The notes below the pieces were generated by a model. That model had not been told where the DNA came from. It was given only the letters and a program-made list of their open reading frames with translations, and ran no database searches. From Gelidibacter sp038243395 (GTDB lineage: Bacteria > Bacteroidota > Bacteroidia > Flavobacteriales > Flavobacteriaceae), in contig JBBSRC010000009.1 in NCBI GenBank assembly GCA_038243395.1, positions 6,338 to 70,337 on the forward strand: 64,000 nt of DNA, written 5' to 3'. A program made the translations under genes and the position numbers. Below, piece by piece: positions 54,535-63,890 of the stretch; the stretch's first letter is position 1; the number at the start of each line of letters is the position of its first letter.

Positions 54535-55245
54535 ATGATCAACAAACTCAATCTTGAAGACATCTTGTTCCTGGACATCGAAACTGTTCCTGAAAGACGT
54601 CATTATTCTGAATTGGACGGTATTAAACAAGAACTTTGGGAACTCAAATCCAAGTATCAAAGAGCAGAGGTTTCCGCTGAAGAGTTTTATGAACGTGCCG
54701 GAATCTGGGCAGAGTTTGGGAAAATTATATGTATTTCAGTGGGTTACTTCAATCTTCATGATAAAGTCAGAAAGTTTCGAGTCACTTCTTTTTATGGGGA
54801 AGAGACTAAAATTTTAAGGGACTTTAAGAATCTTATCCTATCTCATTTCAGTCAGCCAAAACACCTGTTGTGTGCTCACAATGGCAAAGAGTTCGATTTT
54901 CCATATATTGCACGACGAATGATTATCCATAATATCGAATTACCTTCTAAATTAAATCTCTTCGGAAAAAAACCTTGGGAAGTACCACATCTGGACACAT
55001 TAGAGCTTTGGAAGTTTGGCGATTATAAAAATTACACTTCTCTAAAATTACTAACCAACGTTCTTGGTATTCCGTCTCCAAAAGATGATATTGATGGTAG
55101 TGAGGTTTTCAGAGTGTTTTACGAGGAAAACGATATAAATCGTATCGCTATTTATTGCGAAAAAGACACTATAGCAGTTGCGCAAATTTTCTTAAGATTG
55201 CGAGGAGATGACATTTTAGAGAGCAGCGAAATTAAGCAGATTTAG
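54535..55245 (+). CDS. Predicted 3'-5' exonuclease (DEDDy, PolB-like)
   Basis: A 236-residue RNase H-fold nuclease. ExoI has DIE (D14, E16 in LFLDIETVPE), ExoII has an Asp in LLCAHNGKEFDFPYIARR, and ExoIII has YCEKDTIAVAQ. This matches the stand-alone PolB-like 3'-5' exonuclease family common in Bacteroidota. The substrate (DNA or RNA ends) is unknown. No neighbouring DNA repair gene except ogt further upstream. Confidence 0.88.
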   Translation: MINKLNLEDILFLDIETVPERRHYSELDGIKQELWELKSKYQRAEVSAEEFYERAGIWAEFGKIICISVGYFNLHDKVRKFRVTSFYGEETKILRDFKNLILSHFSQPKHLLCAHNGKEFDFPYIARRMIIHNIELPSKLNLFGKKPWEVPHLDTLELWKFGDYKNYTSLKLLTNVLGIPSPKDDIDGSEVFRVFYEENDINRIAIYCEKDTIAVAQIFLRLRGDDILESSEIKQI

Positions 55246-56401
55246 GGTAAACAAAAATACTTTCAATTTCAAAGTCGATTCTGAAATCTAATCTTTATTT
55301 CATTGGAGCCAAAAATATCTTTAAGCTACTAGCCCTTATTATTTTTGGAGATGCAACAAAAAAAGTCCAGACCTACATCTGAACCTCTTTTAAAAATAAC
55401 ATGAATTAGCCTTCTGTTATAATTTCAATTCCCTTATAATTTTCTAAGTAAACCCAGAAATGAATTTTTTAATTGTCTTCCGTTTTCAAAACAATAAGAT
55501 CTAGTACTTTTTAGTTAGATAACGCAAAATCTCAAAAAAAGCTTGAATTCAGAAATTTTAATATTATTGATATCAAATATCTTTTGATCAAAACTTTAAT
55601 TAATAGCTAACCTGATTATAAAATTCAGCGTAAAGTTATTAAAATTTTAACAAAAAGAAAGCTTTACTATATCGATTTCGTGAAGTATTTGACATATTTT
55701 TTTCTGTTTCAGGAATTTGAAGATCTTGTTTAAAGAAAAAGGCTATAGTGAAAACTGCTAAATCTCTAATGTCATTAAAATGCCATTTCATAATTAACCG
55801 TCGTTTATCTTCAAAAATACCATAGTAAATAATAAGCTTAAGAAAACTCTAATTGAGTAATAGAATTAGAAATACACGCTTCTAAATGATGAAGATGCAT
55901 AACCACTTTTAGAAAATTGCTAATGACGGGAATACACCAAGCAGTAGGATTGGAATGAAGAAACTCACAAAAAAATTCATGCTTTTCCCTGGGGCGCAGT
56001 TTAGAGCATGAATATTTTTTTCGTGAGCATTAAGACCGCTTTAAGTAATCTTAATGTTTTTTGAAAGGAATTAAATAATTTGCTTTCAAATAAAGTAGGT
56101 AATGGTAGATTTGGGGGCACTGTTCATAAGTCAAAAATTATGGTAGATTTGGGGCTAATCACAAGTTAGGTTTATGGCAATTTGGGGCAAAAAAAGTTAA
56201 TCGATATTCAAGCGGATTTAAATGAATTGTTTTTATTTGATTCTGTAAATATCTAAAATCATTTAAATATATCAGTTTAAATACTTAATTATTCGATTAA
56301 AGACATACAATTTTAACATTTAACATCTTAAACGAAGGTTATTCCTACAAAAATAAACTATTTTGATTTAAGAATTTCTGAGTAAAACACAGAATTGTAT
56401 A
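55246..56401. other. 1.2-kb region without a gene
   Basis: Stops occur frequently in all frames and I see no protein or RNA gene. The only structured part is the triple repeat at 56102-56187. The rest may be decayed coding DNA. Confidence 0.5.
56102..56187. repeat. Three spaced direct repeats, possibly an IS21-type end remnant
   Basis: ATGGTAGATTTGGGG at 56102 and 56140 and ATGGCAATTTGGGG at 56174, spaced 38 and 34 nt. IS21-family ends carry repeated short transposase sites like this. No transposase is present nearby. Confidence 0.5.
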
Positions 56402-56407
56402 AAAAAA

Positions 56408-56457
56408 AGCCATTAGCACACGAATCGTTCTTTAAATTCATTCGCGTATTAACGGCT
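56408..56457 (-). terminator. Terminator after the CoA-transferase genes
   Basis: On the minus strand AGCCGTTAATACGCGAAT pairs with ATTCGTGTGCTAATGGCT, with some mismatches or wobbles, around a 14-nt loop, followed by a run of eight T. It lies 25 nt after the subunit B stop. Confidence 0.85.
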
Positions 56458-56481
56458 AAAACTTTGTATTCCTAAAACCTT

Positions 56482-57135
56482 TTATAGTACCATTTCAGGA
56501 ATATCACCTTCTATAATTAAATTTCCTTCGGTGGCTTTCATAATCTCTTCTACTGAAATACCTGGAGCCCGCTCTAACAATTTAAAACCGCTATCAGTAA
56601 CTTCCAAGACGGCCAGGTTGGTCACGATCTTTTTAACACATCCCACGCCTGTTAACGGTAAGGAACATTTTGTTAATAATTTAGAATCACCCTCCTTATT
56701 GGTATGCATCATGGCTACAATAATATTTTGAGCACTAGCTACCAAATCCATCGCACCTCCCATGCCTTTCACCATTTTACCTGGGATCTTCCAGTTGGCA
56801 ATATCGCCTTGTTCAGAAACCTCCATGGCACCTAAAATAGTCAAATCGACATGTTGCCCCCTAATCATTGAAAAACTCATGGCTGAATCAAAAAAACTCG
56901 CGCCCGGTAAGGTGGTTATAGTTTGTTTTCCCGCATTAATCAAATCAGCATCTTCTTCGCCTTCAAAGGGGAAAGGTCCCATGCCCAATACGCCGTTTTC
57001 GCTTTGAAATTCGACATCTATCCCATCTCTTACATAATTGGCCACTAAAGTGGGAATACCAATCCCAAGATTGACGTAATAGCCATCTTGGACTTCTTGT
57101 GCAATGCGTTTTGCGATTCCTATTTTATCTAACAT
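56482..57135 (-). CDS. 3-oxoacid CoA-transferase subunit B
   Basis: A 217-residue subunit of succinyl-CoA:3-ketoacid CoA-transferase type. The catalytic Glu is in VEFQSENGVLGMGP. GIGIPTLVANYV and the late stretch VTDSGFKLLERAPG are typical. With subunit A upstream it transfers CoA to acetoacetate for ketone use. The two genes are 147 nt apart with a REP-like repeat between them. Confidence 0.9.
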   Translation of the reverse strand: MLDKIGIAKRIAQEVQDGYYVNLGIGIPTLVANYVRDGIDVEFQSENGVLGMGPFPFEGEEDADLINAGKQTITTLPGASFFDSAMSFSMIRGQHVDLTILGAMEVSEQGDIANWKIPGKMVKGMGGAMDLVASAQNIIVAMMHTNKEGDSKLLTKCSLPLTGVGCVKKIVTNLAVLEVTDSGFKLLERAPGISVEEIMKATEGNLIIEGDIPEMVL

Positions 57136-57152
57136 TTTCTTTTAAGTTATTT

Positions 57153-57176
57153 CATCCCCGCGAAAGCGACGATCTC
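57153..57176 (-). repeat. REP-like repeat before CoA-transferase subunit B
   Basis: Relative to the gene it reads GAGATCGTCGCTTTCGCGGG then GATG, a decayed member of the family, ending 17 nt before the ATG. Orientation matches the other copies. Confidence 0.6.
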
Positions 57177-57282
57177 ATCAATATATACTTGTATCTCGAT
57201 TTAGTTTATCTTGACCTAATTCCCAAGGCTTTTTTATTAAATACAAGTGGAAGGGAATTGAGGTCTTCAAAAATTTAAACAC

Positions 57283-57984
57283 TCACACCTTTTTTCTAAC
57301 CGTCAGCTGTTCAATGCGCTTTTCATAGTTTTCACCCTGAAAAATTCGTTGGACAAATATTCCGGGAATATGAATCTGATTGGGATCCAAACTTCCAACG
57401 GTAACCAGTTCCTCCACCTCAGCAACAGTGATTTTTGCCGCGCCACACATGGATGGATTAAAATTTCTAGCCGTGCCTTTGAAGATCAAGTTACCCGCAG
57501 CATCGCCTTTCCAGGCTTTAACGAAAGCAAAATCGGCTTTAAAGGCTTCTTCTAAAACATACATCTTTCCATTAAATTCACGGACTTCTTTACCTTCGGC
57601 GACCTCGGTTCCATAACCTGCTGGTGTAAAAAATGCTGGGAATCCTGCTTGGGCGGCTCTACATCGCTCCACAAGTGTTCCTTGAGGAACTAATTCCACC
57701 TCCAATTCACCGCTCAGCATTTGACGTTCGAATTCCTGGTTTTCTCCTACATACGAGGAAATCATCTTTTTGATTTGATGCTTGTGCAATAACAAACCTA
57801 AACCAAAATCATCCACACCCGCATTATTGGAAATACAGGTGAGTCCTTTCACATCCATTTTGACCAAATTATTAATGGCATTTTCTGGGATGCCGCAAAG
57901 ACCAAAACCGCCTACCATGAGGGTCATATTGTCCTTAACATCGTGCATGGCTTCGGTTACGTTCGCTACTTGTTTATTAATCAT
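57283..57984 (-). CDS. 3-oxoacid CoA-transferase subunit A
   Basis: A 233-residue subunit carrying the CoA-binding stretch MVGGFGLCGIPENAI and the pattern EVELVPQGTLVERCRAAQAG. It pairs with subunit B downstream. The start at 57984 gives the usual N-terminus. A near-consensus -7 (TATATTTC) lies upstream. Confidence 0.9.
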   Translation of the reverse strand: MINKQVANVTEAMHDVKDNMTLMVGGFGLCGIPENAINNLVKMDVKGLTCISNNAGVDDFGLGLLLHKHQIKKMISSYVGENQEFERQMLSGELEVELVPQGTLVERCRAAQAGFPAFFTPAGYGTEVAEGKEVREFNGKMYVLEEAFKADFAFVKAWKGDAAGNLIFKGTARNFNPSMCGAAKITVAEVEELVTVGSLDPNQIHIPGIFVQRIFQGENYEKRIEQLTVRKKV

Positions 57985-58152
57985 GAATACTTTTTTTAGG
58001 AGTCTTAAAATTACGAAATATAAAAACCAATCTAAAATGATTTAAGTTTTAGATAATGTGACTTTGAGGTGGTAAAACTTATCTGTTTATTGAAATATAT
58101 ATGAGTGTAAAAATAATCCGAAAATTCTTAGATTGAGATAGGTGGAAATAAA

Positions 58153-58190
58153 AAAGCCCATCAAATGAACATTTCATTTTAATGGGCTTT
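58153..58190 (-). terminator. Terminator after the PBP1A operon
   Basis: AAAGCCCAT and ATGGGCTTT close a hairpin with further partial pairing inside, followed on the minus strand by a run of T. It lies 23 nt after the PBP1A stop. Confidence 0.82.
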
Positions 58191-58212
58191 AAGCTAAAAC
58201 TATTTTTAAAAC

Positions 58213-60531
58213 CTAGAAATCCAAACGATCATCAAAACCGTCAGTGTCCGACGAATTCTGATCACCTTTCCTGCTGCAATCTACATTAATGGATATATTG
58301 TCAGGACGTTCAAACTCTGCAGTGGAAACATCAAGATCCTTATCGGCATAACATTTTTTCATATATAATCCCCAAATCGGTAATGCCATAGAGGCGCCCT
58401 GTCCGTAAGTAATACTTTTAAAATGAGTGGCGCGCTCCTCACCTCCTACCCAAACTCCAGTGACGAGATTTGGAACCATACCCATAAACCAGCCATCACT
58501 TTGATTTTGTGTGGTTCCGGTTTTTCCTGCAATTGGATTTGTAAAGGCGTAAGGATAGCCTGTAATTATTTCTTGATAGACTTTACTCCATGAATCCGCT
58601 CCAACGGTCCTTAAACGTGCGCCTGAACCTGATTGGGTTACGCCTTCCAGCAAATTAGTCGTGACATACGCCACTTCTTCACTCAAAACATCTCTTGACT
58701 CTGGGGTAAACTGGTAAAGAATAGTCCCATTCTTATCCTCGATACGCATAACCATCACTGGCTTATTATAGACACCCTTATTAGCAAAAGTTGCGTAAGC
58801 GGCTACCATTTCATAAACGCTTAAATCTGGGGTTCCCAATGCAATCGCAGGAACTGCAGGGATTTCTGATTCAATCCCTAGGTTTTTGGCCATATCGATA
58901 ACAGGCTGTGGACCCACCTGATCCATTAAACGTGCAGTAATGGTATTAATAGAATTTGCCAATGCACTTTTTAAAGTTCTAAATCCTCCATATTTCCGAT
59001 CCGAATTGTCTGGGCTCCAGGGCAACGGATTGCCAAACTTGCCTGCTTCAATGGTTATTTTGGTATTTGGAAAGGTATCACAAGGGGATAAATGCAGCTG
59101 ATCAATTGCCGTGGCATAAACAAAAGGCTTAAAGGTAGATCCTACCTGACGCTTGGCTTGTTTAACGTGGTCATATTGAAAATGTCTGTAATTGATACCA
59201 CCTACCCAAGCTTTGACATGGCCCGTTTGAGGATCCATGGACATCATGCCGGTATGCAAAAATGATTTGTAATAGCGCATAGAATCGGCAGGTTTCATGA
59301 TCGTATCGATTTCGCCTTTCCAAGAGAAAACGGTCATAGGAATAGGTTTTTCAAAAGATGCCAAAATCTCCTTTTCACTTCTCCCATTAGCCTTCATTTT
59401 TCGCCAGCGCTCGGACTGACGCATGCTTCGGTTAAGCAACGTTGTGATTTCTTCTGGTTTTAAATCTAAAAAAGGTGCGGTTTTATTGCGATCAGGTGTA
59501 TTCTGATGGAAAAATTCCTTTTGCAGCTGCGCCATATGTTCGTGCACTGCATCTTCAGCATATTGCTGCATGCGGGAATCGATTGTCGTATAGATTTTTA
59601 AGCCATCATCATACAAACTATAAAGTCCCGAACCATCTGACTTAGGATTGTTTTTAATCCAATCTCTCATAAAATCAGTAAGGAATGCCCTGAAATACGT
59701 CGCTAATCCTTCACGATGGGATTCTGGGGTATAACGCAGTCCTAAATCCAATTTCTTAAGTGAGTCACCAACATTTGTAGTAATATAGTTGTACTTCTCC
59801 ATTTGATTCAAAACAACATTTCTTCTATTTTTAGTACCTTCCGGATTACGTGTAGGTCTTGGATTGTAAAGCGAAGAGTTCTTAAACATCCCCACTAACA
59901 TCGCCGATTCCCTAACATCAAGATTTTTCGGCTCTTTCCCGAAATAAATTCTGGCGGCACTCCGAATCCCGTCCGCGTTATTTCCAAAATCATAGATGTT
60001 AAAGTACATGGCTATAATTTCTTCCTTAGTGTATTGGCGTTCCAAGCGGATGGCTATAACCCACTCCTTTATTTTCTGGGTTGCCGTTTCCATTTTATTT
60101 TTAGATCTCACGCCAACAAATAATTGTCGCGCCAATTGTTGGGATATGGTACTTGCTCCTCCTCTTTTTCCTAAGAAAAAGAATGCGCGTAAAGTCCCTC
60201 TCGCATCAATGCCAGAATGCTCCCTAAAACGCACATCTTCAGTAGCTATCAAAGCCTCTACCAAATGGTCAGGCAATTCGCTATATTCCACGGGAGTACG
60301 GTTATCGTGGTCGTAAATTTTTGCCAACAATTCGCCATCTGAAGAAATAATTTCGGTTGCCAAATTGGTAGAAGGATTTTCCAAACGGGTATAATCAGGC
60401 ATTTCCCCAAAAACACCCCATGATGCCAAGAAAAATAAGAGAGCCACAAATAGCACGCCTCCTAAAATAAGCATCCAAAACCATCTTATATAAATAGAAA
60501 AATCTTGAGTTTTAACTTTCTTTTTTGCCAT
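58213..60531 (-). CDS. mrcA: Class A penicillin-binding protein (PBP1A-type)
   Basis: A 772-residue bifunctional peptidoglycan synthase. A membrane anchor lies at about residues 17-40. The glycosyltransferase domain has EDVRFREHSGID (Glu98) and GGASTISQQLARQLF. The transpeptidase domain has the SxxK in VGSTFKPFVYA, SxN in ANSINT and KTG in GKTGTTQNQSDGW. Both activities should be intact. Third gene of the unit ricT-gldH-PBP1A, 8 nt after gldH. Confidence 0.95.
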   Translation of the reverse strand: MAKKKVKTQDFSIYIRWFWMLILGGVLFVALLFFLASWGVFGEMPDYTRLENPSTNLATEIISSDGELLAKIYDHDNRTPVEYSELPDHLVEALIATEDVRFREHSGIDARGTLRAFFFLGKRGGASTISQQLARQLFVGVRSKNKMETATQKIKEWVIAIRLERQYTKEEIIAMYFNIYDFGNNADGIRSAARIYFGKEPKNLDVRESAMLVGMFKNSSLYNPRPTRNPEGTKNRRNVVLNQMEKYNYITTNVGDSLKKLDLGLRYTPESHREGLATYFRAFLTDFMRDWIKNNPKSDGSGLYSLYDDGLKIYTTIDSRMQQYAEDAVHEHMAQLQKEFFHQNTPDRNKTAPFLDLKPEEITTLLNRSMRQSERWRKMKANGRSEKEILASFEKPIPMTVFSWKGEIDTIMKPADSMRYYKSFLHTGMMSMDPQTGHVKAWVGGINYRHFQYDHVKQAKRQVGSTFKPFVYATAIDQLHLSPCDTFPNTKITIEAGKFGNPLPWSPDNSDRKYGGFRTLKSALANSINTITARLMDQVGPQPVIDMAKNLGIESEIPAVPAIALGTPDLSVYEMVAAYATFANKGVYNKPVMVMRIEDKNGTILYQFTPESRDVLSEEVAYVTTNLLEGVTQSGSGARLRTVGADSWSKVYQEIITGYPYAFTNPIAGKTGTTQNQSDGWFMGMVPNLVTGVWVGGEERATHFKSITYGQGASMALPIWGLYMKKCYADKDLDVSTAEFERPDNISINVDCSRKGDQNSSDTDGFDDRLDF

Positions 60532-60539
60532 AATTTAAA

Positions 60540-61028
60540 TCAATTCGTTGCAGGTTCTATCCTAAAGCCAACGTCGGTAATTCCTGTCAGGTTATCAACG
60601 CCATTAACCTCTCCATTATTACGCATGGCGTGCTGAATAGTAATTTTATATTCCCCAATTTCATCAAATTTCACACCTTCCCTATACCATAACTTGTTTT
60701 CCTTAACATCCGTAAAACCTTCACCCATAAGCGTTCCGTCAGGCTTTGCCATTTGATACTCCAAGGTATCTTTAATGGTTTTACCATGAGGGAAATTCAA
60801 TTCTGCAATCAAAAACAAATTATTGAATTTGTAAGCATTAGTGTTTCTAATGTTTATGAACAGATTATAAAAATTGGTTGAATCTGGTGGTGTTACCGTA
60901 AAGGAAATTAAGGCATCCTTGTTCCATTGATTAGGTACCGTTTTGTACTCATCAAAAATTTGGTTGGAATCACAACTGAGCAGCAAAAGAACAGGTGTTA
61001 ACAGCATCCAAGAAAATTTATTTGGCAT
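60540..61028 (-). CDS. gldH: Gliding motility lipoprotein GldH
   Basis: A 162-residue outer-membrane lipoprotein needed for gliding in Bacteroidota. The lipobox is LLLSC (Cys19). The body matches GldH (YKTVPNQWNKDALISFTV, MAKPDGTLMGEGFTD). It overlaps ricT by 11 nt and precedes PBP1A, an arrangement I recall from flavobacterial gldH loci. It supports assigning the genome to gliding Flavobacteriia. Confidence 0.88.
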   Translation of the reverse strand: MPNKFSWMLLTPVLLLLSCDSNQIFDEYKTVPNQWNKDALISFTVTPPDSTNFYNLFINIRNTNAYKFNNLFLIAELNFPHGKTIKDTLEYQMAKPDGTLMGEGFTDVKENKLWYREGVKFDEIGEYKITIQHAMRNNGEVNGVDNLTGITDVGFRIEPATN

Positions 61029-62280
61029 CGTTAGGATTAGATTTTTTCGGGTTTGGCTTTCTTCTCTTTTTCTGAGCAGTTTTTTCGCCAGTCTTTGGCG
61101 GTGCTATTGGTTGCTCAGTAGTTTGTTGTGGTTGTCCAGGTTTCTTACTTCTGTTTTTAGTCGTTCTGCGTTTGGTTTTGCGTTTTGGAGCATCAAAACG
61201 TGTTAAACTATCTTGACCCACTACATTTCCAAAATCAGATTTGACGTCCTCAATATGCTCAGCAGCATACTCTTCAAGACTTGCGACCTTTTGTTTGTTC
61301 TTATTCAAAGCTATGATTTCGTTGGCCTGATCGGTAGTTAATTTGTGCCAATTCATCCATTCACCTTCATAAGCAAACCACATATGACCTCTAAAAATAT
61401 CTGTTTTTTGGCATACTGCAGCACCTTTTTCAGTGTAAAGTTTGACATCTGTTTTAGGGAAATCCTTTAGTGCATCCAAGTAAGAATCTAATTCATAATT
61501 GAGGCAACATTTCAATTTACCACATTGACCCGCTAATTTTAAGGGATTAAGAGATAATTGTTGATAACGAGCGGCTGAGGTACTCACAGATCTGAAATCT
61601 GTCAACCACGTAGAACAACATAATTCGCGTCCACATGATCCAATTCCTCCCAAACGTGCAGCCTCCTGACGGAAACCTACTTGTTTCATTTCGATTCTAG
61701 TCCGGAATTCTTTAGCAAACAATTTTATCAACTCTCTAAAGTCAACCCGTTCTTCGGCCGTATAATAAAAAGTAGCTTTGCTGGCATCGCCTTGATATTC
61801 AATGTCAGAAATTTTCATGTGAAGCTTTAAGTCAATGGCAAATCGGCGCGCTTTGACCTTCATAGGTTCTTCCTTATCTCGGGCATCCGACCAGATGTCA
61901 ATGTCACGTTGGGACGCTTTTCTATATATTTTTAAAACGTTTTCTTCATCGTCAATTTTAACGTGTTTACGTTTCATTTGGACTCTAACCAATTCTCCAG
62001 TAAGCGTTACCATTCCGATATCATGTCCTGATTGTGCTTGAGTAGCAACAACATCGCCAATGCTTAAGGTTAAATTTTCTGTATTTTTATAATATTCTTT
62101 TCGTCCATTTTTAAATCGGACTTCGACACCAATAAAAGGCTCTTCTCCTTGCGGAAGAGACATGTTGGCCAACCAATCAAAAACAGTCAGTTTATTGCAG
62201 CTATCTGTGCCGCAAGTACCGTTGTTTTTGCATCCTTTTGGTTGTCCACCCTTTCCGGTTGTGCAACTGTTACAACTCAT
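61018..62280 (-). CDS. ricT: RicT/YaaT-like PSP1-domain protein
   Basis: A 420-residue protein with an N-terminal Cys-rich stretch (SCNSCTTGKGG, CGTDSC), a PSP1/RicT core (GSCGRELCCSTWL and AGQCGKLKCCLNYELDSY, whose Cys can bind an Fe-S cluster) and a basic, Pro/Lys-rich tail after residue 340. In Bacillus, RicT works with RicA and RicF in mRNA maturation; the role in Bacteroidota is unknown. First gene of the unit with gldH and PBP1A. Confidence 0.85.
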   Translation of the reverse strand: MSCNSCTTGKGGQPKGCKNNGTCGTDSCNKLTVFDWLANMSLPQGEEPFIGVEVRFKNGRKEYYKNTENLTLSIGDVVATQAQSGHDIGMVTLTGELVRVQMKRKHVKIDDEENVLKIYRKASQRDIDIWSDARDKEEPMKVKARRFAIDLKLHMKISDIEYQGDASKATFYYTAEERVDFRELIKLFAKEFRTRIEMKQVGFRQEAARLGGIGSCGRELCCSTWLTDFRSVSTSAARYQQLSLNPLKLAGQCGKLKCCLNYELDSYLDALKDFPKTDVKLYTEKGAAVCQKTDIFRGHMWFAYEGEWMNWHKLTTDQANEIIALNKNKQKVASLEEYAAEHIEDVKSDFGNVVGQDSLTRFDAPKRKTKRRTTKNRSKKPGQPQQTTEQPIAPPKTGEKTAQKKRRKPNPKKSNPNDAK

Positions 62281-62502
62281 GTTATGTTATATATATGATT
62301 CGTTTGGTAAACGAATGAGGATTAATAAATTATGGTCTAATATTTTAGAAAAATTCTACCTGAATAAAAATAAAAAGCCATATAATTTTAGAACGTAAAG
62401 ATAAGATTATTTATTTCAGTTATATAATTGAAAATCATGTAACTTATTGAGGAGGTCTAAAAAATTATAACTTTAATAATATCAGCCAGTTACTGATTAT
62501 AT

Positions 62503-62731
62503 TGTAATTTCATTTATCCAAATCCATTCACTGATGTAGTCACTAACAAATCAAACATTCCTGTTAAAAAGATTTCAATAAATGATATATTAGGAAAAAC
62601 GATTATCACTCAAACCAATGATATTGAAAGCTTTAAATATCAATCTAGAAGGTTTATCAAGAGGATTATATTTTTTGACTTTAGAAGTTAAAGCCAATCA
62701 GAAAAAGATTATTAAACTGATTAAAGAGTGA
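62503..62731 (+). pseudogene. Orphan fragment of a T9SS type A sorting domain
   Basis: Frame one reads FIYPNPFTDVVTNKSNI then PVKKISINDILGKTI, and after a single-base frame change near 62625 the other frame reads LKALNINLEGLSRGLYFLTL and ends KKIIKLIKE before TGA. Together they form a typical T9SS C-terminal domain, but the protein that carried it is gone. The cargo gene must have been deleted. Confidence 0.72.
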
Positions 62732-62743
62732 TTTTTAAAAATT

Positions 62744-62773
62744 AAAAAGGCTTCCCAAATTGGAAGCCTTTTT
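62744..62773. terminator. Bidirectional terminator
   Basis: AAAAAGGCTTCC and GGAAGCCTTTTT form a perfect 12-bp stem with a CAAATT loop, with A and T runs on the two sides. It can end both the trhO transcript and the T9SS remnant. Confidence 0.9.
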
Positions 62774-62775
62774 GT

Positions 62776-63840
62776 TTATCTATTCAGTATTTCGAAAATA
62801 TTTCTTAAGTCTTGCTTATAGGGTAAATGATCGGCACGTCCTTTTTTAAAGATATCGTTGCTATTGCCTTGACCTTTTCTCATTTCCTTTTGTTCGTCGT
62901 AGGGCAAATCATGGACTTCCATACACGTGGCTGAACAACAACCTTCCATTTTCTGCTTGCATTTTTCACATTGGATAAAGAGTAAATGGCAGGCGTCATT
63001 GGCACAGTTGGTATGCAAATCGGCCGGATCTCCGCATTGGTGGCAATGCGCAATGACATCTTCAGAAATACGTTCCGAACGTCGTTGATCAAACACAAAA
63101 TTCTTACCAATAAATTTGTTTTCTAAACCTTTTTCATTGATTTGCCTCACATAATTAATGATTCCGCCCTCTAACTGAAATACGTTTTTAAACCCTTTAT
63201 GCTTGTAGTAGGCACTTGCTTTTTCGCAACGAATACCTCCGGTGCAATACATGACGAGATTTTTATCTTCCTTATGATCTTTTAAATCTTCTTCAATAAT
63301 ATCCAAAGACTCTCTAAAAGTGTCTACATCTGGTGTGACCGCATTTTTAAAATGGCCGATTTCACTTTCGTAATGATTTCTCATATCCACCAAAACTGTA
63401 TTTGGGTCTTCAATGAGTTCATTAAATCGAGAGGCATCTACATGAACGCCGATATCGGTCACATCAAAAGTGTCATCTTTTAAACCATCGGCAACAATCT
63501 TGTCTCGCACTTTGATTTTAAGTTTTAAAAACGCAAAATTGTCATGCTCCACGGCAATGTTGAGACGTACATTTTCCAAAAATGAAATGCTGTCCAAATG
63601 GGCTTTAAAATCTTTAAATTGATCGGCTGGTAAAGACAATTGGGCATTAATTCCTTCGTTGGCCACATAGATTCTTCCCAAAACCTCAAGTTCGTTCCAA
63701 GCTAAAAATAAGTGATTTCTTAAGGTTTTAGGGTTGCCAATTTTGGCGTAGGCATAGAAAGAGATCGTCAAACGGTCTTTGCCCGCTTGCTCAATAAGTG
63801 TTGCTCTTTCTTTAGCGCTTAAGTTATTGTACAGTTGCAT
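62776..63840 (-). CDS. trhO: tRNA uridine(34) hydroxylase TrhO (rhodanese domain)
   Basis: A 354-residue protein of the YceA/TrhO family that makes 5-hydroxyuridine at tRNA position 34. The rhodanese domain has the catalytic Cys199 in MYCTGGIRCEKAS. An N-terminal acylphosphatase-like part precedes it. The C-terminus has many Cys (CHQCGD, CEKCKQKMEGCC) and probably binds zinc. The promoter lies 30 nt upstream, and a heptamer array begins right behind it. Confidence 0.92.
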   Translation of the reverse strand: MQLYNNLSAKERATLIEQAGKDRLTISFYAYAKIGNPKTLRNHLFLAWNELEVLGRIYVANEGINAQLSLPADQFKDFKAHLDSISFLENVRLNIAVEHDNFAFLKLKIKVRDKIVADGLKDDTFDVTDIGVHVDASRFNELIEDPNTVLVDMRNHYESEIGHFKNAVTPDVDTFRESLDIIEEDLKDHKEDKNLVMYCTGGIRCEKASAYYKHKGFKNVFQLEGGIINYVRQINEKGLENKFIGKNFVFDQRRSERISEDVIAHCHQCGDPADLHTNCANDACHLLFIQCEKCKQKMEGCCSATCMEVHDLPYDEQKEMRKGQGNSNDIFKKGRADHLPYKQDLRNIFEILNR

Positions 63841-63872
63841 GCTATACTAATGTTTAAGGTTAAAGTAAGCGG

Positions 63873-63880
63873 CAAAGATA
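63873..63880 (-). promoter_or_regulatory. -7 element for trhO
   Basis: The minus strand reads TATCTTTG (TAnnTTTG). The -33 position would fall at the start of the heptamer array, which contains no TTG. Confidence 0.5.
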
Positions 63881-63890
63881 ATAAAAAAGA

